Shown here piece by piece: positions 46,513-57,895 of a stretch of 64,000 bases of DNA; the first letter of the stretch is position 1; the number at the start of each line of letters is the position of its first letter. The DNA comes from Reutealis trisperma (Eukaryota; Streptophyta; Magnoliopsida; Malpighiales; Euphorbiaceae): assembly GCA_947687605.1 (NCBI GenBank), contig CANTUT010001135.1, forward strand, positions 102,001-166,000, given 5' to 3'. A program made the translations under genes and the position numbers. The notes below the pieces were generated by a model that worked only from the letters and a program-made list of their open reading frames with translations, ran no database searches and was not told the origin of the DNA.

Positions 46513-48207
46513 TGGGGGGGGTGGTGTTTCATTGTTCCTGTTTTTTCTTGAATAACAGGTATAATATTGAAAGACACTTAACTCTTTTTGTAACCTTCCC
46601 CTTGGCTACTCTATTTCTACTCTGTTTTTGTTGTTTCTTCTTTGTTCATGTTTTCACCTAGACAATAAAATTGAAAGGCACTTAACTCTATTTTTTGTCA
46701 AGTCTGTACTTGCTCTTTCTTGGTTGTTAGAACTGTTTGGTTAAATAGAATTAATTTCTTGAATTTTTTTTATGATTATTCAATTCTAATTTGGTTAAAG
46801 AAATTTGATCTTTTGAATTTTTTATGAATGTTAAGTATCATTTTAAATTTTCTTTCAAATTTATTATTTTGCACCTCATCTTCCTTAGGTGCGTGCTAGT
46901 GCCTTGTGTTGCGCACCTAGGCTCCATGAACCCTTTGTGCCTTTAATAACTATAATAGATGTAGAAACCGACCAATAGCATGCTAACTATTGAGGGTTCC
47001 TTGTGCAGCAGAGTTGATAAAGAAGTGACTTGCTTTTTCCCCATGGGAGAAAAATTCAAAAGAGATGACACCAATTGCTTTGTTGCCAGGACTTGCACCA
47101 CTGGTGTTCTAGTCGTCCTCAGCTAGCTAGATTTAAAAAGTTTAATGAGTTCTCTTTTGCGACAAGTCGATTGGCAGGCAACAACTGCAACAGGAACAGC
47201 TGATCAAACAATTGCAACAGTAACTTCTACTAGCTGGCACTATGGTGGATTTTATTCCCACCTATTACCTCTATCAAATTTTCCACTTCACTGGAAAATG
47301 CCTCTCTTGATCATTCAAGCAATTTCGTTTTTTTAACTTTATCTTGAATTTTTCTTTGTTTTATTTGCATGATATTAGTATTCTCAACTTGTAATTGCAG
47401 ATACAGTTTTATGGACCTTAAAATTTCATTCAATTTACAGTTATGTATCTAGATTTGCATTTAGCAAGCAATTTTTAAACAATTTTGAAACATGCCAATA
47501 TATGGAGGGAGGAGTAGAGGGAGGTGCTCTCTCTCTCTCTCTCTCTCTCTGTGTTTATCTGTAGGTTGAGTGGAGGGAGGAAGAAGCTGCCCATTAAGAA
47601 GTCCAATAACTGAAATAACAGATTGAATTAAGCAGTTCAATTCAATTAGTGATTAGGGATTTTAAAAAATTTGGGTAGTCCTGCAATCAACCAAATGCAC
47701 TCTCTTAATGAGTTTTAACTAGGGACACAGAAGTAAAAGAAACAAATGTGTACTTGATCAATCCAAGAATTCACCTGAGAAAAGCCTAGGTGAAGCTCTC
47801 ATATCTCTTCTTCTTGGGCTGCACCTGACTTGCTGTTGATGACAGTGTTCCTAAATTTGGTTAAATAGGTAGGTCTATATTTGGGCCTTATTTAAAGTAT
47901 TTTATTTCATGAGGCCTCTATGGTACAGATTTTAAATATTGGAAACATCTATATATTCTTAACATCTTTCAGTAGGGATGGCAACGTGTGACACGACCCG
48001 CAAACACGACTCGAACACAATACGGTATGAATGGGCTTGGGTTTATGTAAATTGTGTTCGGGTCAAATTCGTATCAAGCCAAAAATGACATATCAATAAA
48101 CGGGTCAAGTTTGGATTGACTAACTTGACCCGAAATTAACATAAATTTATCCATTTAATTAAACGTGTTACACAGGTTAAGTAAATGTTTGGCCTATTTA
48201 ACCCATT

Positions 48208-48279
<72 letters not shown>

Positions 48280-51200
48280 AACCCTTTAAATTTATAACTT
48301 TCAAGATAAATTGATATGATATTAATTTAAAAAATAATGGTTAAAATAGTAAATATATAATTAAAGAAACCCTAGACAGTTATAGAGAAACCCTAAACTT
48401 CCTAACAAGCTAATACTCTTTTGAATGTTGTGTTAATACATTTAACTTAATATATTTATGACTTATAAAATATGTATACATAAAAATTGCTTTTTAATCT
48501 TGGTTATAAATTTATTTTTAATTATGTTTTATGTAATAATTATGTAATTATATAAATTAACAGGAGTTAATTTAGTAAATTTGATAATTTTCAATATTAA
48601 AATAAAAAAATTAATTAATCAAAAATTTTAAATGCGTTATTCATGTCGTATTGTATCTTATTATCCATTAATTAAATAGACTGTGTTCATATTTAGATTT
48701 TTGACACGATAAATTAATCGTATCGTGTTCGTGTTGACCCTTATCGTGTCATAGGTACAAATCAACATAACCCACCAACAAGAATTGCCACCCCTATCTT
48801 TCAGTTATTCATTATTATAGGTAAGGATTTTGAAAAGGAATAATGGACTTATCAATGTGGTCCTAAAACTTAAAAAATTATTAACTAAATCCTTTAACTT
48901 GCATTTTGTTCAGTGGCAGTCATTTATCATTACTTCCATCTAACTACATTAATGTGGAAAATGGGATTCTGCCACAGCTCCAATTTTGGGTCACAATTAA
49001 CAGAACAGGTTGAATTATTAATAAAAATACTGCAATTTTTAAATTTGAGGACCACAGTGCAAAAATATTAAAATTTCAAGGGATAAATCTGAAAAGATTC
49101 CTTTCAAAATCATTTTACTAATTGTAATTTTCTGAGGAATTTTGTGAAGCAATCCTAATTTGTAGGTTTGGTTACTGAGGAACCTTGTGATTGTGCAGGT
49201 TTTCCTTTCTTTCTTTCCTTTTATTTACAATAACTCATGACTAACTTCCATATCTTCTCAATGTCAAATCTTAAAACTTGCAAAGCTTCAAAATATAAGA
49301 CACTAAAATGTACAATTTCCCCCAATTCTTAATTGTGGTTATTGCTTGTCCAATGCTGTCTAACATTAGGGTAAATATCATGCAATTTCTTAGCTACAAT
49401 CTTCTTCAACAATTGGGATAATATCTTGTAGCCTAGAATCCTTTACATTTGATTTCACAAGCAATCTCTTCAAATTCAGATTTTATTTAGCTCCAAACCA
49501 TAAAATTCTTCCATTGAATCATAGTGAAACTACACATCAACTAGCACCAAATTCCTTAAAATTTTCTCCAAACTGTTGTTTAGTTCAGATCACAACTATA
49601 AAGCTGTGCTAAACCAAATTTCTCTTCAACCTCTATGATTTCCATCATATCCACAAATATCTATAAACCCTAAAACACATTCTCCCGCTAGCTGTAATTT
49701 TGCAGCTATCAAATCCTTGAGAAGACGTTTCTGCTGCCACTTGTATCAGTTCTGGAAGTATTACTTTTTGTGGTAATATGTACTTTAAGTCTTCACTCGA
49801 GTCTTTGGTTTTTATCAAGCCTCTATTTATGGTCTAAGAGTCAATTGGGATAACCAACTTAATATCATATTTGAATCCAAATCTTTGTTGTAAAATAGTC
49901 TCTTCAGTTATTAGATACTTAGAGAACTATTTCCTCACCAAAAAACAAAAGACTAGGGAACTATTCTTCCAGAAAACCTTCTTTATTTGGAACACTGTGA
50001 AGCATTGCCAATTCTGGAACAATTGCTTAGATATCCAAGATCTAATTGCCTAGGTTTTTCTCTCTTTCACTTAATTTTCACAGCCATCAGATCTGAATTC
50101 CTGTAATGAATTCCAGCACTTTGGAACTAATATTAGAAGTTTGGGACTAATTATTGCATCTTTCAAAAGGAATGCTGCTCATGAAAATGACTAAAACAAC
50201 AATATTACGAATGTGCCAGTGAAAAGAAAAATGAGCATTGTCCCTAAATAAACATTTAGCATTCAAGAATTCTCAAAATAGACCCAGTTCCATAATTGAA
50301 AAAGGAGAATACAGAGAATATAAATTTATTTACTGGAGCAGAACATTTCACTTGTCTTGTAATGCAATAAATAGGAAAAAGTTTTGACACAGCAACTCGG
50401 AGAATTCAACCACATTATTCAAGGGGCAGGCTATTATAGGTAAGATTCTTATGAATTAGTATTATCAATTACAGGCAACGATTCATGAAAAAATGCATAA
50501 ATACATGGGCATCCAATATTCAAACACAGAACAATAAAAAAATGTAATAGCAGACCTCAAAAGTGCAAAATGCATTATAAATTGCAATTGTGCGAAGAAA
50601 GTAATGGTTGTGTAGTTTGGTCTGATAGAGTAAATTAATATATGCAATGATGATATCTCTAGTCAGGTAGTCAAAACCACCTCAAGGTATGCAAATAACA
50701 AATAAATAGCAGAGAAAATAAAAGAGAAAGCACAAAAAGTAGTACCCTGGAGAAGAAGCAGCAGAAGACAAAATGGGAGATGGAGGATGTCTTCCTGGCA
50801 ATGGTATTAGCAACTTGTTCAAAGCAAACATTTGAAGATCAGTAGCCAACCCATTCAACTTTTTGATATCAGCAACCTAATTCAATTTCCAAACATATAT
50901 GCACCATTTTCAATAATATCCTTCAATCAAAATCATAAAAAATTCTCATAAAAATGAAGTAATTGGCATCTGGGCACTTGTTATACGCTAAAAAGAAAAG
51001 CAAAAAAAAAAAATTGGTGGGTATGCAGCCATTGTTTGATTTCAAGAAAAATTTATAACCAAATCTCAAACAAAAACAAGTTGAAAATAAAATAAAGAAA
51101 ATACCCAGATGAGATAATTTGAAAATAAAGAAAAAGAAAAAAGAGAATACCTCAACTCCATACTTGATAGCCACACCAGCAAGTGTGTCCATTTTTGAGA

Positions 51201-51282
51201 CTTGATGCTCTATGTAATTCTTGTTATTAGAAATTCCTCCTCCTCCTCCTCCTGCTCCTGTATTACCATTTGAAGGAGACAT
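42343..51282 (-). CDS. LysM-domain protein, three exons
   Basis: Exon 1 51282-51151 (44 codons), exon 2 50876-50746, exon 3 43144-42343; all four splice junctions are GT/AG and phases agree, giving 354 residues. An in-frame stop at 51316-51318 with no ATG between supports this start. A Gly-rich N-terminus (SNGNTGAGGGGGGISNNK) leads into one LysM domain at about residues 23-72 (YIEHQVSKMDTLAGVAIKYG, VADIKKLNGLATDLQMFALN, LLIPLPG). LysM domains bind N-acetylglucosamine-containing glycans. There is no signal peptide or membrane segment, so this is a soluble, probably intracellular, plant LysM protein and not a surface receptor. The rest is Ser-rich and likely disordered, with conserved-looking blocks SRHLNVLESLESLRLKS and SPAMSTLRKYYGLKP and a basic end. 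Ligand and role unknown. Confidence 0.92.
44362..44396. repeat. (GA)n microsatellite
   Basis: About 17 uninterrupted GA units in intron 2 of the LysM gene. Confidence 0.95.
44630..44672. repeat. (AAT)n microsatellite
   Basis: About 14 uninterrupted AAT units in intron 2 of the LysM gene. Confidence 0.95.
46222..46692. repeat. 231-bp tandem duplication
   Basis: TTAGTCTCTCTACC starts at 46222 and 46453. The two copies are identical by eye except for the length of a T run (about 20 versus about 33). Each unit has an internal sub-repeat ATTGAAAGRCACTTAACTCT. Confidence 0.93.
47527..47550. repeat. (CT)n microsatellite
   Basis: Twelve CT units in intron 2 of the LysM gene. Confidence 0.9.
47973..48796. 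mobile_element. Non-autonomous hAT transposon
   Basis: 824 bp. Ends TAGGGATGGCAA and TTGCCACCCCTA, inverted with one mismatch, the signature of a common plant hAT family. TCTTTCAG stands on both sides (47965-47972 and 48797-48804), the perfect 8-bp duplication of hAT transposition. Subterminal GTGTGACACGACCC / ATCGTATCGTGTTCGTGTT words recur. No transposase, so it needs one in trans. A (TA)n (48210-48240) and (GA)n (48243-48274) tract sit in the middle. Confidence 0.93.
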
Positions 51283-52366
51283 TTTTGGCTCTCTTATTGA
51301 ACCCTTGTTTTCAGATCAATTCTCAATTTCCTTTCTTTTTATTCTCAATTGTATTGCAAAGGCAGATAAAAGAGAAAGAAGAGATCAGCTCCTGCTAAAA
51401 ATGATTCAACTGTGAAAGCTGGACTCAGATCATACGAATAATAATAATAATAATAACTAATTATATTTTATATTTAAAATGAAAATTAAAAAAAAATCAC
51501 AGGAAAAATTTTAAAAAATAATAAAAAGAATTCAACTTTCTTCTTCATTCAATCATTAGATTCTCTCTGCAAATAAAGTCTCTGCTTTCCATTTGATTTT
51601 AAATTCTTTTTTTCAGAAAAAAATAAAAATAAAAATCTGTATAATAATAATAATAAAAAGAATAAGAAATAGAAGAAAAAAAAAGAGTCCACAAAATGTC
51701 AAATGTTAGAGAAGAGGGATAGAGATAGAGACTGAGACAGAGCAGTCGAGTGTGGCTTTCTTTGGGTCCTTTTGCTTTGCTTATGCGCTAATTGCTTCAT
51801 TTCTTACTTTTTCCCCTTATATATTTATTATTTTTATTACTTTTAAATTTTTTTTTTTCCAAACCCTATTACTTTTAAATAGATTATTATTATTATTATA
51901 AATAATGATATATCTATATCATATTGGCGACACGGTTTTGCTCTCCGAAGCACAGACTGCCGACAAAACCGACGCATCCTGCCACTTCACTTCGTTCCTA
52001 TGAACGCTTACAACCCTTTTTTTTTTTTTTTTTTTTTAAGGTTTTTTTTTTTGGGCAAATTTTTTTAAGTTGGCTATCGTCAAACTCAACGTGATAGTGG
52101 AAAAGGCAAATTATATTATGGACGGGGTCCCAAAAAATACATATTCTCACTTTTCATTAATCTGGGTTTTTTTTTTTTTTTAAGTGTCTCTTTGTTTTTT
52201 TGAAAACAATTTTTTTTTTTTTTAAGATCAATTGTTTCTTTTGGTTATTCTTTTATTTCTTCATTTTGTAGTAATACATTATCTTTCTGTTTAATAAAAT
52301 TTCAGTTTAAGTTTCTTTTATTTTTTAAATTAATTATTTCCTAATTTTTTTAAATCAATTTTTTAG

Positions 52367-52367
<1 letters not shown>
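51283..52367 (-). promoter_or_regulatory. 5' UTR and promoter region of the LysM gene
   Basis: The transcript strand has a CT-rich stretch (51700-51745, TCTCTATCTCTATCCC on minus) typical of plant 5' UTRs. T/A runs at 52018-52037 and elsewhere. A single clear TATA box could not be chosen. No other gene found in the region. Confidence 0.4.
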
Positions 52368-52403
<36 letters not shown>

Positions 52404-52432
52404 GATATTATATATATATATATATATATATA
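52368..52432. repeat. (AAT)n and (TA)n microsatellites
   Basis: AAT units to 52401, then TA units 52407-52432. They abut the left end of a Gypsy pol fragment. Confidence 0.93.
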
Positions 52433-52440
52433 GGCTATTT

Positions 52441-54540
52441 ATTATCTCAGTAGGTTTCTTACACCAACAGAGCTACGGTACTCACTTGTGGAGAAATGTG
52501 ATTAGCCTTATACTTTACATGTACCAAGTTTCATCATTATCTTATCAGATTAAGGATGTATGTAGTCTCATAGATAGATTTAGTTGAGTACATGATGAGC
52601 CAACCCCTCATTATTGGGCGTATTGGCAAGTGATCAGTAGCTTTAGCTAAATTGTCCTTGATTTACTTCCCATAAAAGTCAGTGAAAGGCTAAGCATTAG
52701 CAGACCACCCAAACAAGTTAGACATACTAGTCTACGGAGTTAAGAAGAACCCTTAGATATTGAAGTTTGATGGCTTAAAGACTGAAAAGTCTACAGGGGT
52801 TGGGGTAGTCATTATATCCCCTTCCGATGCTAAGACTGCCATCTCATTCAACTTGGACTTTGAATGCAGCAACAACCAAGTAGAGTATGAGGCATTGATT
52901 ATTGGGCTAGAGATTTTGAAAGAACAAGAGGGCTAAGGAGATATTGGTGATGGACGACTCACAGTTGGTATTAAGACAGCTTCTAAAGAATATAAATATA
53001 GCAGCCTTGCACTAGCACCCTACTACACAATAGTAGTTTAGTTCCTAGAGGACTTCATAAATGCATCATTCCTACAAGTACCAAGAAAATCAAATTGGGA
53101 GGCTAACGAGCTAGCTCAAATAGCCTCTTGTATGAAGATGACAAAAGAACTTACTCACAGAATAGTCCTCATCAAGAAACATAGCCATCCATCCATATTG
53201 GAATAAGGCATTCCAGTTAGCGCCTTCAATATGGATGTTAACATCTCTGGAGATTGGAGGTAGCCCCTCAGAAATTACCTAAGTAATTTGTCCATAAAGG
53301 CTCCTTACAAACTCAAGGTTCAAGCTCTAAACTATATGTTAATAGAAGAGGAGCTTTACTAAAAGGGATTTGATGGATTGCTATTAAGATGTTTGGGATT
53401 TCTAGAGGCTATGGAGGTGACGAAACAAGTGCATGAAAGGGATCTATGGAGCACACCAAACAAGGATTAAAATGAGATAGTTAATTAGGAGGCATGGTTA
53501 TTTTTGGCAAACCATCCTCAAGGACTGTGTATGCTATACTAAAGGATGCAAACAGTGCCAAAAAGTATGGAAGGATCCAAAGACTACCTATGGATGAATC
53601 GCATCCTGTGATCAACCCTTGGCCTTTTAGGGGTTGGGCTATTGACTTGATTGACAAAATTTATCCAGCTTCATCAAAAGGGCACAACTTCATCATTGTG
53701 GCAGCAGACTACTTTACCAAGTGGGTGAAAGCCATACCTATGAAGAAAGTGGAACAAAAAGATGTCATTTAGTTTATAGGATTTTATCATTCACAGATTT
53801 GGTATCCCACAATCTATCATTATAGACCAAGGTGCCATGTTCACAGGGGAAGAAATGAAAGACTTTGCAGAAGACTATGGCATCAAGCTAATTAATTTAA
53901 CACCCCACTACCTGAAGCAAATGAGCACTAAGGCTTCAAATAAAATGCTAATTAATATCCTAGAGAAAATGATTGAAAACAATCCTAGAGACTGGCATAG
54001 ACTATTATCAGAGACTCTATGGGCTTACAGAATATCAAAAAGAAGTTCAATTAGGGTAAGTCTATTTTCTCTTACCTATGGTCATGATGTTGTCCTTCCA
54101 ATGGAGGTAGTAGTTCCTTCCTTACGAGTGGCCAAACAATAAGATCTTACTCTGGATGATTACCACTGAGTTATGATGATAGAGCTATAAGACCTGGAAG
54201 AAGTAAGGATGCAAGCTCTCAATCACATGGTTATACACAAGAAGAAAGTCTCTAGAGCATACAATAAAAGAATTAAAAAGAAGACTTTCCAAGAAGGTGA
54301 GATGGTTTGGAAGCTAAGCTTACCTATGGGTGAAAAGGATAGAGAGTTCATAAAATGGTCTCCTAATTGGGAGATTCCCTTTAAAGTACACAAGGTGCTG
54401 GACCGAAATGCATATTAGTTATCAAGCCTGCAAGGAGAGCCTCACAAAAGATTCATTAATGGCAAATGTCTTAAGAAGTACTTTCCCACTATGTGGAAAA
54501 CGAGGCTAGCACATAGAAAAAATCAATAATAAGGCCGAGT
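52441..54540 (+). pseudogene. Tat/Ogre-like pol: RT end, RNase H, integrase
   Basis: The RT tail (TELRYSLVEK) is followed by RNase H from about 52760 (LKFDGLKTEKSTGVGVVIIS, VEYEALIIGLEILKE, VMDDSQLVLRQLL), with its acidic residues readable. The integrase core is at 53494-53772 (WPFRGWAIDLIDKIYPASSK, NFIIVAADYFTKWVKAIPMK). The second half, 53837-54142 (MFTGEEMKDFAEDYGIKL, WAYRISKRSSIRVS), has a stop at 53770 and a shift before it. The C-terminus at 54209-54418 has GEMVWKLSLPMGEKDREF. Decayed by stops. The 5' half of the element is missing. Confidence 0.88.
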
Positions 54541-54899
54541 CCATGGACATTCGAGTACCTGCCACTTGCACAAAATAATATATATATGTAGTGACATATA
54601 CAAAACTTAGCTCAAGGCTAAAAATCATAATAAGTGGGCCTTTGGCCACTTTCAAATAATGACAATGCCGATCTCATGGCTATCACCTGTGAAAGCAACA
54701 CATATACATAGACTGGCATATAAAAAGCCAATCTTATAGCTAAAATTGTAAACAAGTTGGCCTACGGCCATTTTTTATTGAATGCAAATAAAATAAGCCA
54801 AATCCCAGTTCATCACAGAAGAGTTTGAATATATTACAGTCTCAAAAAATTGAACAAAGTTCTTAAGTGCTAAACATGGGAAAGAAACACAAAAAAGTA
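54541..54899. other. Spacer after pol
   Basis: Contains a loose inverted-repeat pattern GTGGGCCTTTGGCCAC (54637 region) and GTTGGCCTACGGCCAT (54758 region), about 120 bp apart. No coding sequence. Confidence 0.5.
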
Positions 54900-55420
54900 G
54901 TAGATCAAGCTCAAAGGGAAGTAAAGTCAAAGGCCTGTAACTCCCTCAAATAACTGCAACACCAAAGTTACATCTCCTCCAAAGTGGTGCACTCTGCAAC
55001 CCAAGTTCGAACCTGTGGATGCTTTATAGTCAAAAAGTTCCTTAGATGATCTATCCCTTAGCATTCATTAACATGCTCTCTCTGCATCTCATCACCTCGA
55101 GCTAATAAGTCTGTAGCTTTAGCCTCCAAGGCCACAATCTCGTCTTTGAGTTGTTGGATTCTATCATGAGTAGCATCTAAGTCTTTGCCAATTTCTTCAT
55201 ACTCTCAGGTTCTGTCTCTATTACAAGCCACCAAAGCATCAAATTGTGCTTTTTGCTCTGACACCGTCATAACCTTTTCCTGCAAAAAAGATATGGCATT
55301 ACTCTTTTCTTTGTAAGTAAAAAATGAAGTCAAAACCCTTACCTTCAAATCATCAAGGCAAGAGATGCTTTCGACAGAAGATGTGGCCATACGGAGTACC
55401 AAAATACCTAAGAGAATGGA
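54900..55420 (-). pseudogene. Antisense ORF tail with coiled coil
   Basis: On the strand opposite to pol: 55402-55205 has SCLDDLKVRVLTSFFTYKEK and AISFLQEKVMTVSEQKAQFD, then after a stop EEIGKDLDATHDRIQQLKDE and IVALEAKATDLLARGDEMQR. The second part shows a heptad-like coiled coil. This position and composition fit the C-terminal part of the antisense extra ORFs known from Tat elements. The N-terminal part is degraded toward 55950. I cannot name the domain. Confidence 0.5.
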
Positions 55421-55956
55421 ATCCTGCTGAGCCTCTATTAGTGTAAAGAGCTCCAGGAAAAAAAAACTATTGCAAGATGGTATAGGCTGTAGCTATAGAC
55501 ACTAGAGCCCAGCGAGGCCCCATGGTGCAGGTATTAGAACCGGTATAAGTAAGGAATGAAAAGTCTAGACTAGTAGCAGGATTGTTGAAAGCACTAATGG
55601 GGGTGAGGCGAGTCTGCCTAGTAGTGGAATTTTGCATCTACAAGAAAATAGAAAGAGGTTGAGATGCCTAAAAAAAAGAAGGTAAGTTTCCAACCTTGAA
55701 CCTAAGAAGGAGTAGTAGTCTTTGCTCTAAAAGGCCTATCACTACTGGCAATCATGCCCATCAAAATGTTCAAAGAAGGCATAATAGACTGGGTAGCCAT
55801 CAAAGGATCATCCTCTGAAGGCATATCTAGATTATCCCCTAAAGGATTAAAGGAATCCAAAATTATAATAGGCTCTGATGAAAGCCATAAACCCTCCTAG
55901 ATCTCTTCAAATGGCTAGTAGAAGGAATAGGAGCTAGAGGAGACTTGATGGCTCTA

Positions 55957-57455
55957 TGTGAAGCCTTGCTCAAGCACTAGTCTAATATGCTAAAGGGAAT
56001 CGAAATGCTCATTTGGGAAAGAACTCACGAGGAAGCCCTCAGGTTTATCTTTGATAAATTTGAAAATTATTTTTAGAGTCGTCACCTTAATTTTGTTTTG
56101 GGAAAATATAAATAAAAACCCATTTGACTTCCATTATTACTAAAAGAAAAAGATCACTAGCCTTGAAACAAAAGAAGATTTGAGGACTAGATTTTTAGTT
56201 TAATAAAATATGTTTGGCCAAATAATATAAAAATAACTTAAAATATATTTGATAAATAGTTTAAAATGCATGGATAATTTATAATATGCATGATCATTCA
56301 TTCCATATATTCAATAATAAATATAAGTAATAGTCCAAAAGAAAGTTAACATTATAAATGAAATCCCAAACATAGGGGATAACTCCTTTAGCCCTTTATG
56401 GGTTATAGGAAATTCACACATTCCCTAAACTAAACCTAATAATAAAATAAAAGAAACAACAAGTGAAAAAGGTAATAGGGGAGAGTTGGTTAATTTTAAT
56501 TAGATTCGATGCTTGAACTAAACATGCCTACGTATCCCTTTGAATGGAAATTAGAACCCACGTAGTTCTCCCTTCTCGTGAAGGGGTTGGTTTAGCCTAG
56601 CCACTTTATCATGTTTTGATTAATTAACTTAATTGACTACTGAGTTGATTAGCTAACAACCTATGAATCAATTTAATTAACTAAAGAGGCAATGAGCTAT
56701 TAAACTAAATAGAAAGGAAAAGAAGATTACCTTGCACTTTTGCAGCTTGCGGATATAGGGCAAATGGAGTGGATGACCAAAGTGCAGTTCCACCTTCTCC
56801 ACACAAAGGACATGAGCCTTAGGCAATGAACTTACCTTGAATAGGTGGGTGGAAAGCCTTTAACTGGTCGAGTAGAAATTAAGAAAAAACCTCCTAACAT
56901 GAGCCTTAGGCAATGAATTTGCCTTGAATAGGTAGGCAAAAAGCCTTAAACTAGTTGAGTAGGAATTAAGGAGAAATCCCCCAACTTACTTTGCAAAGCA
57001 AGGAGCAAATGCAAAGCAATTTAGTTGAAGTTAATGCTTTTTAAGCCTCCAAGTCTACATGTTTTGAAGTGTAGAGAGGTCCTCTATATATAGAGGGAGG
57101 GTTGGAGTATAGAGGCTGTCAATATTCGATGTGGGATTACAAAAAGGTGGGAAATTGCTTGGGTTATTGCAGAAGGCTCTGCGGCACTACAGAGACATTT
57201 GTAGCAGTGTCGCAAATCCCTATACAACACTACATAGGTCTTTGAGGCATTGTTGTAGAACTATGAGGCACCTTGCCTATTTTCACTTGTTTAGCCCATT
57301 TTCACCCATTTCTCATCCATTTTTTTTGTGATTCCACTTGCATTGGCCTTCGCACTTAGTCCTAAATGGTTTGAAGATGATTTAGGAGTCTCGATTGATT
57401 CTTTTTTCGGACTGAAAATTCAGAATTCTACGAGGTATAGAATTAAGAGTTCACA
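55957..57455 (-). repeat. 3' LTR of element R
   Basis: 1,499 bp from TGTGAACTC (minus, at 57455) to GGCTTCACA (55957). TATA region at 57081-57096 is a perfect palindrome, CCTCTATATATAGAGG. GC-rich block at 57140-57260 (TCTGCGGCACTACAGAGA type words). Splice-donor-like GTAATC at 56733. Confidence 0.88.
57081..57096 (-). promoter_or_regulatory. Palindromic TATA box of LTR R
   Basis: CCTCTATATATAGAGG is self-complementary, so the TATA box reads the same on both strands. Equivalent of 3901-3908 in LTR A. Confidence 0.6.
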
Positions 57456-57472
57456 GCTGCCCCCTCATTAGG
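57456..57472 (-). other. Polypurine tract of element R
   Basis: Minus strand CCTAATGAGGGGGCAGC, directly before TGTGAACTC. Confidence 0.82.
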
Positions 57473-57589
57473 ATTGCTCTATTTAGTAGGCAATTTTGAT
57501 GAGTGTGAACCATAGAATAAGTAAAATGGCCCAGGTATATTTGGGAGAGTTAATAAAGAAAAAGCAATTTCTATCTGGTAGAAACTTGA

Positions 57590-57895
57590 AGTTGTGTTCT
57601 TGTCTGATGAAGATAATCCTATCTAGTAGGTAATAATGATGATGATGATGATCCTATATGGTAGGATCTTAAAAGTGGTGTTCCTATATGGTAGGATCTA
57701 AAAATAGTATTCTTGTCTAATAGGAATGATAAAGTATTAGTCCTATTTAGTAAGAATGATAATGATGATTTTGTCTGGTAGGATCTAACAATAATATTCC
57801 TATCTGGTAGGAATAGCAAAGCATTGGTCCTATCTGATAGGAATAATCATTCTATCTGGTAGGATTGACAAAATTATTAGCTCTGTCTAGTAGAA
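57590..57895. repeat. Hairpin-forming repeat array, element R
   Basis: About twelve copies of ATTCCTATCTGGTAGGAAT-type imperfect inverted repeats with spacers of 10-20 bp, often GATGATGAT. It is the reverse complement of the unit in element A (15711-16085) and lies about 120 bp from the polypurine tract. Confidence 0.85.

Larger units (their letters stand above)
43145..50745 (-). other. Intron 2 of the LysM gene (7.6 kb)
   Basis: Donor at 50745-50744, acceptor AG at 43146-43145. It holds a hAT element, a 231-bp tandem duplication, several microsatellites and a direct repeat (44425-44480 and 44880-44935, CTCTAATCTTCATCAACA and CACTAAATTTGTGGCCCTCC). Open frames at 45339-45539, 45887-46339 and 47145-47336 show no recognisable domain, and I do not support a nested gene. 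Confidence 0.8.

Noticed and set aside
51221..51415. Pro-rich plus frame
   Set aside because: Antisense shadow of the Gly-rich first exon of the LysM gene.
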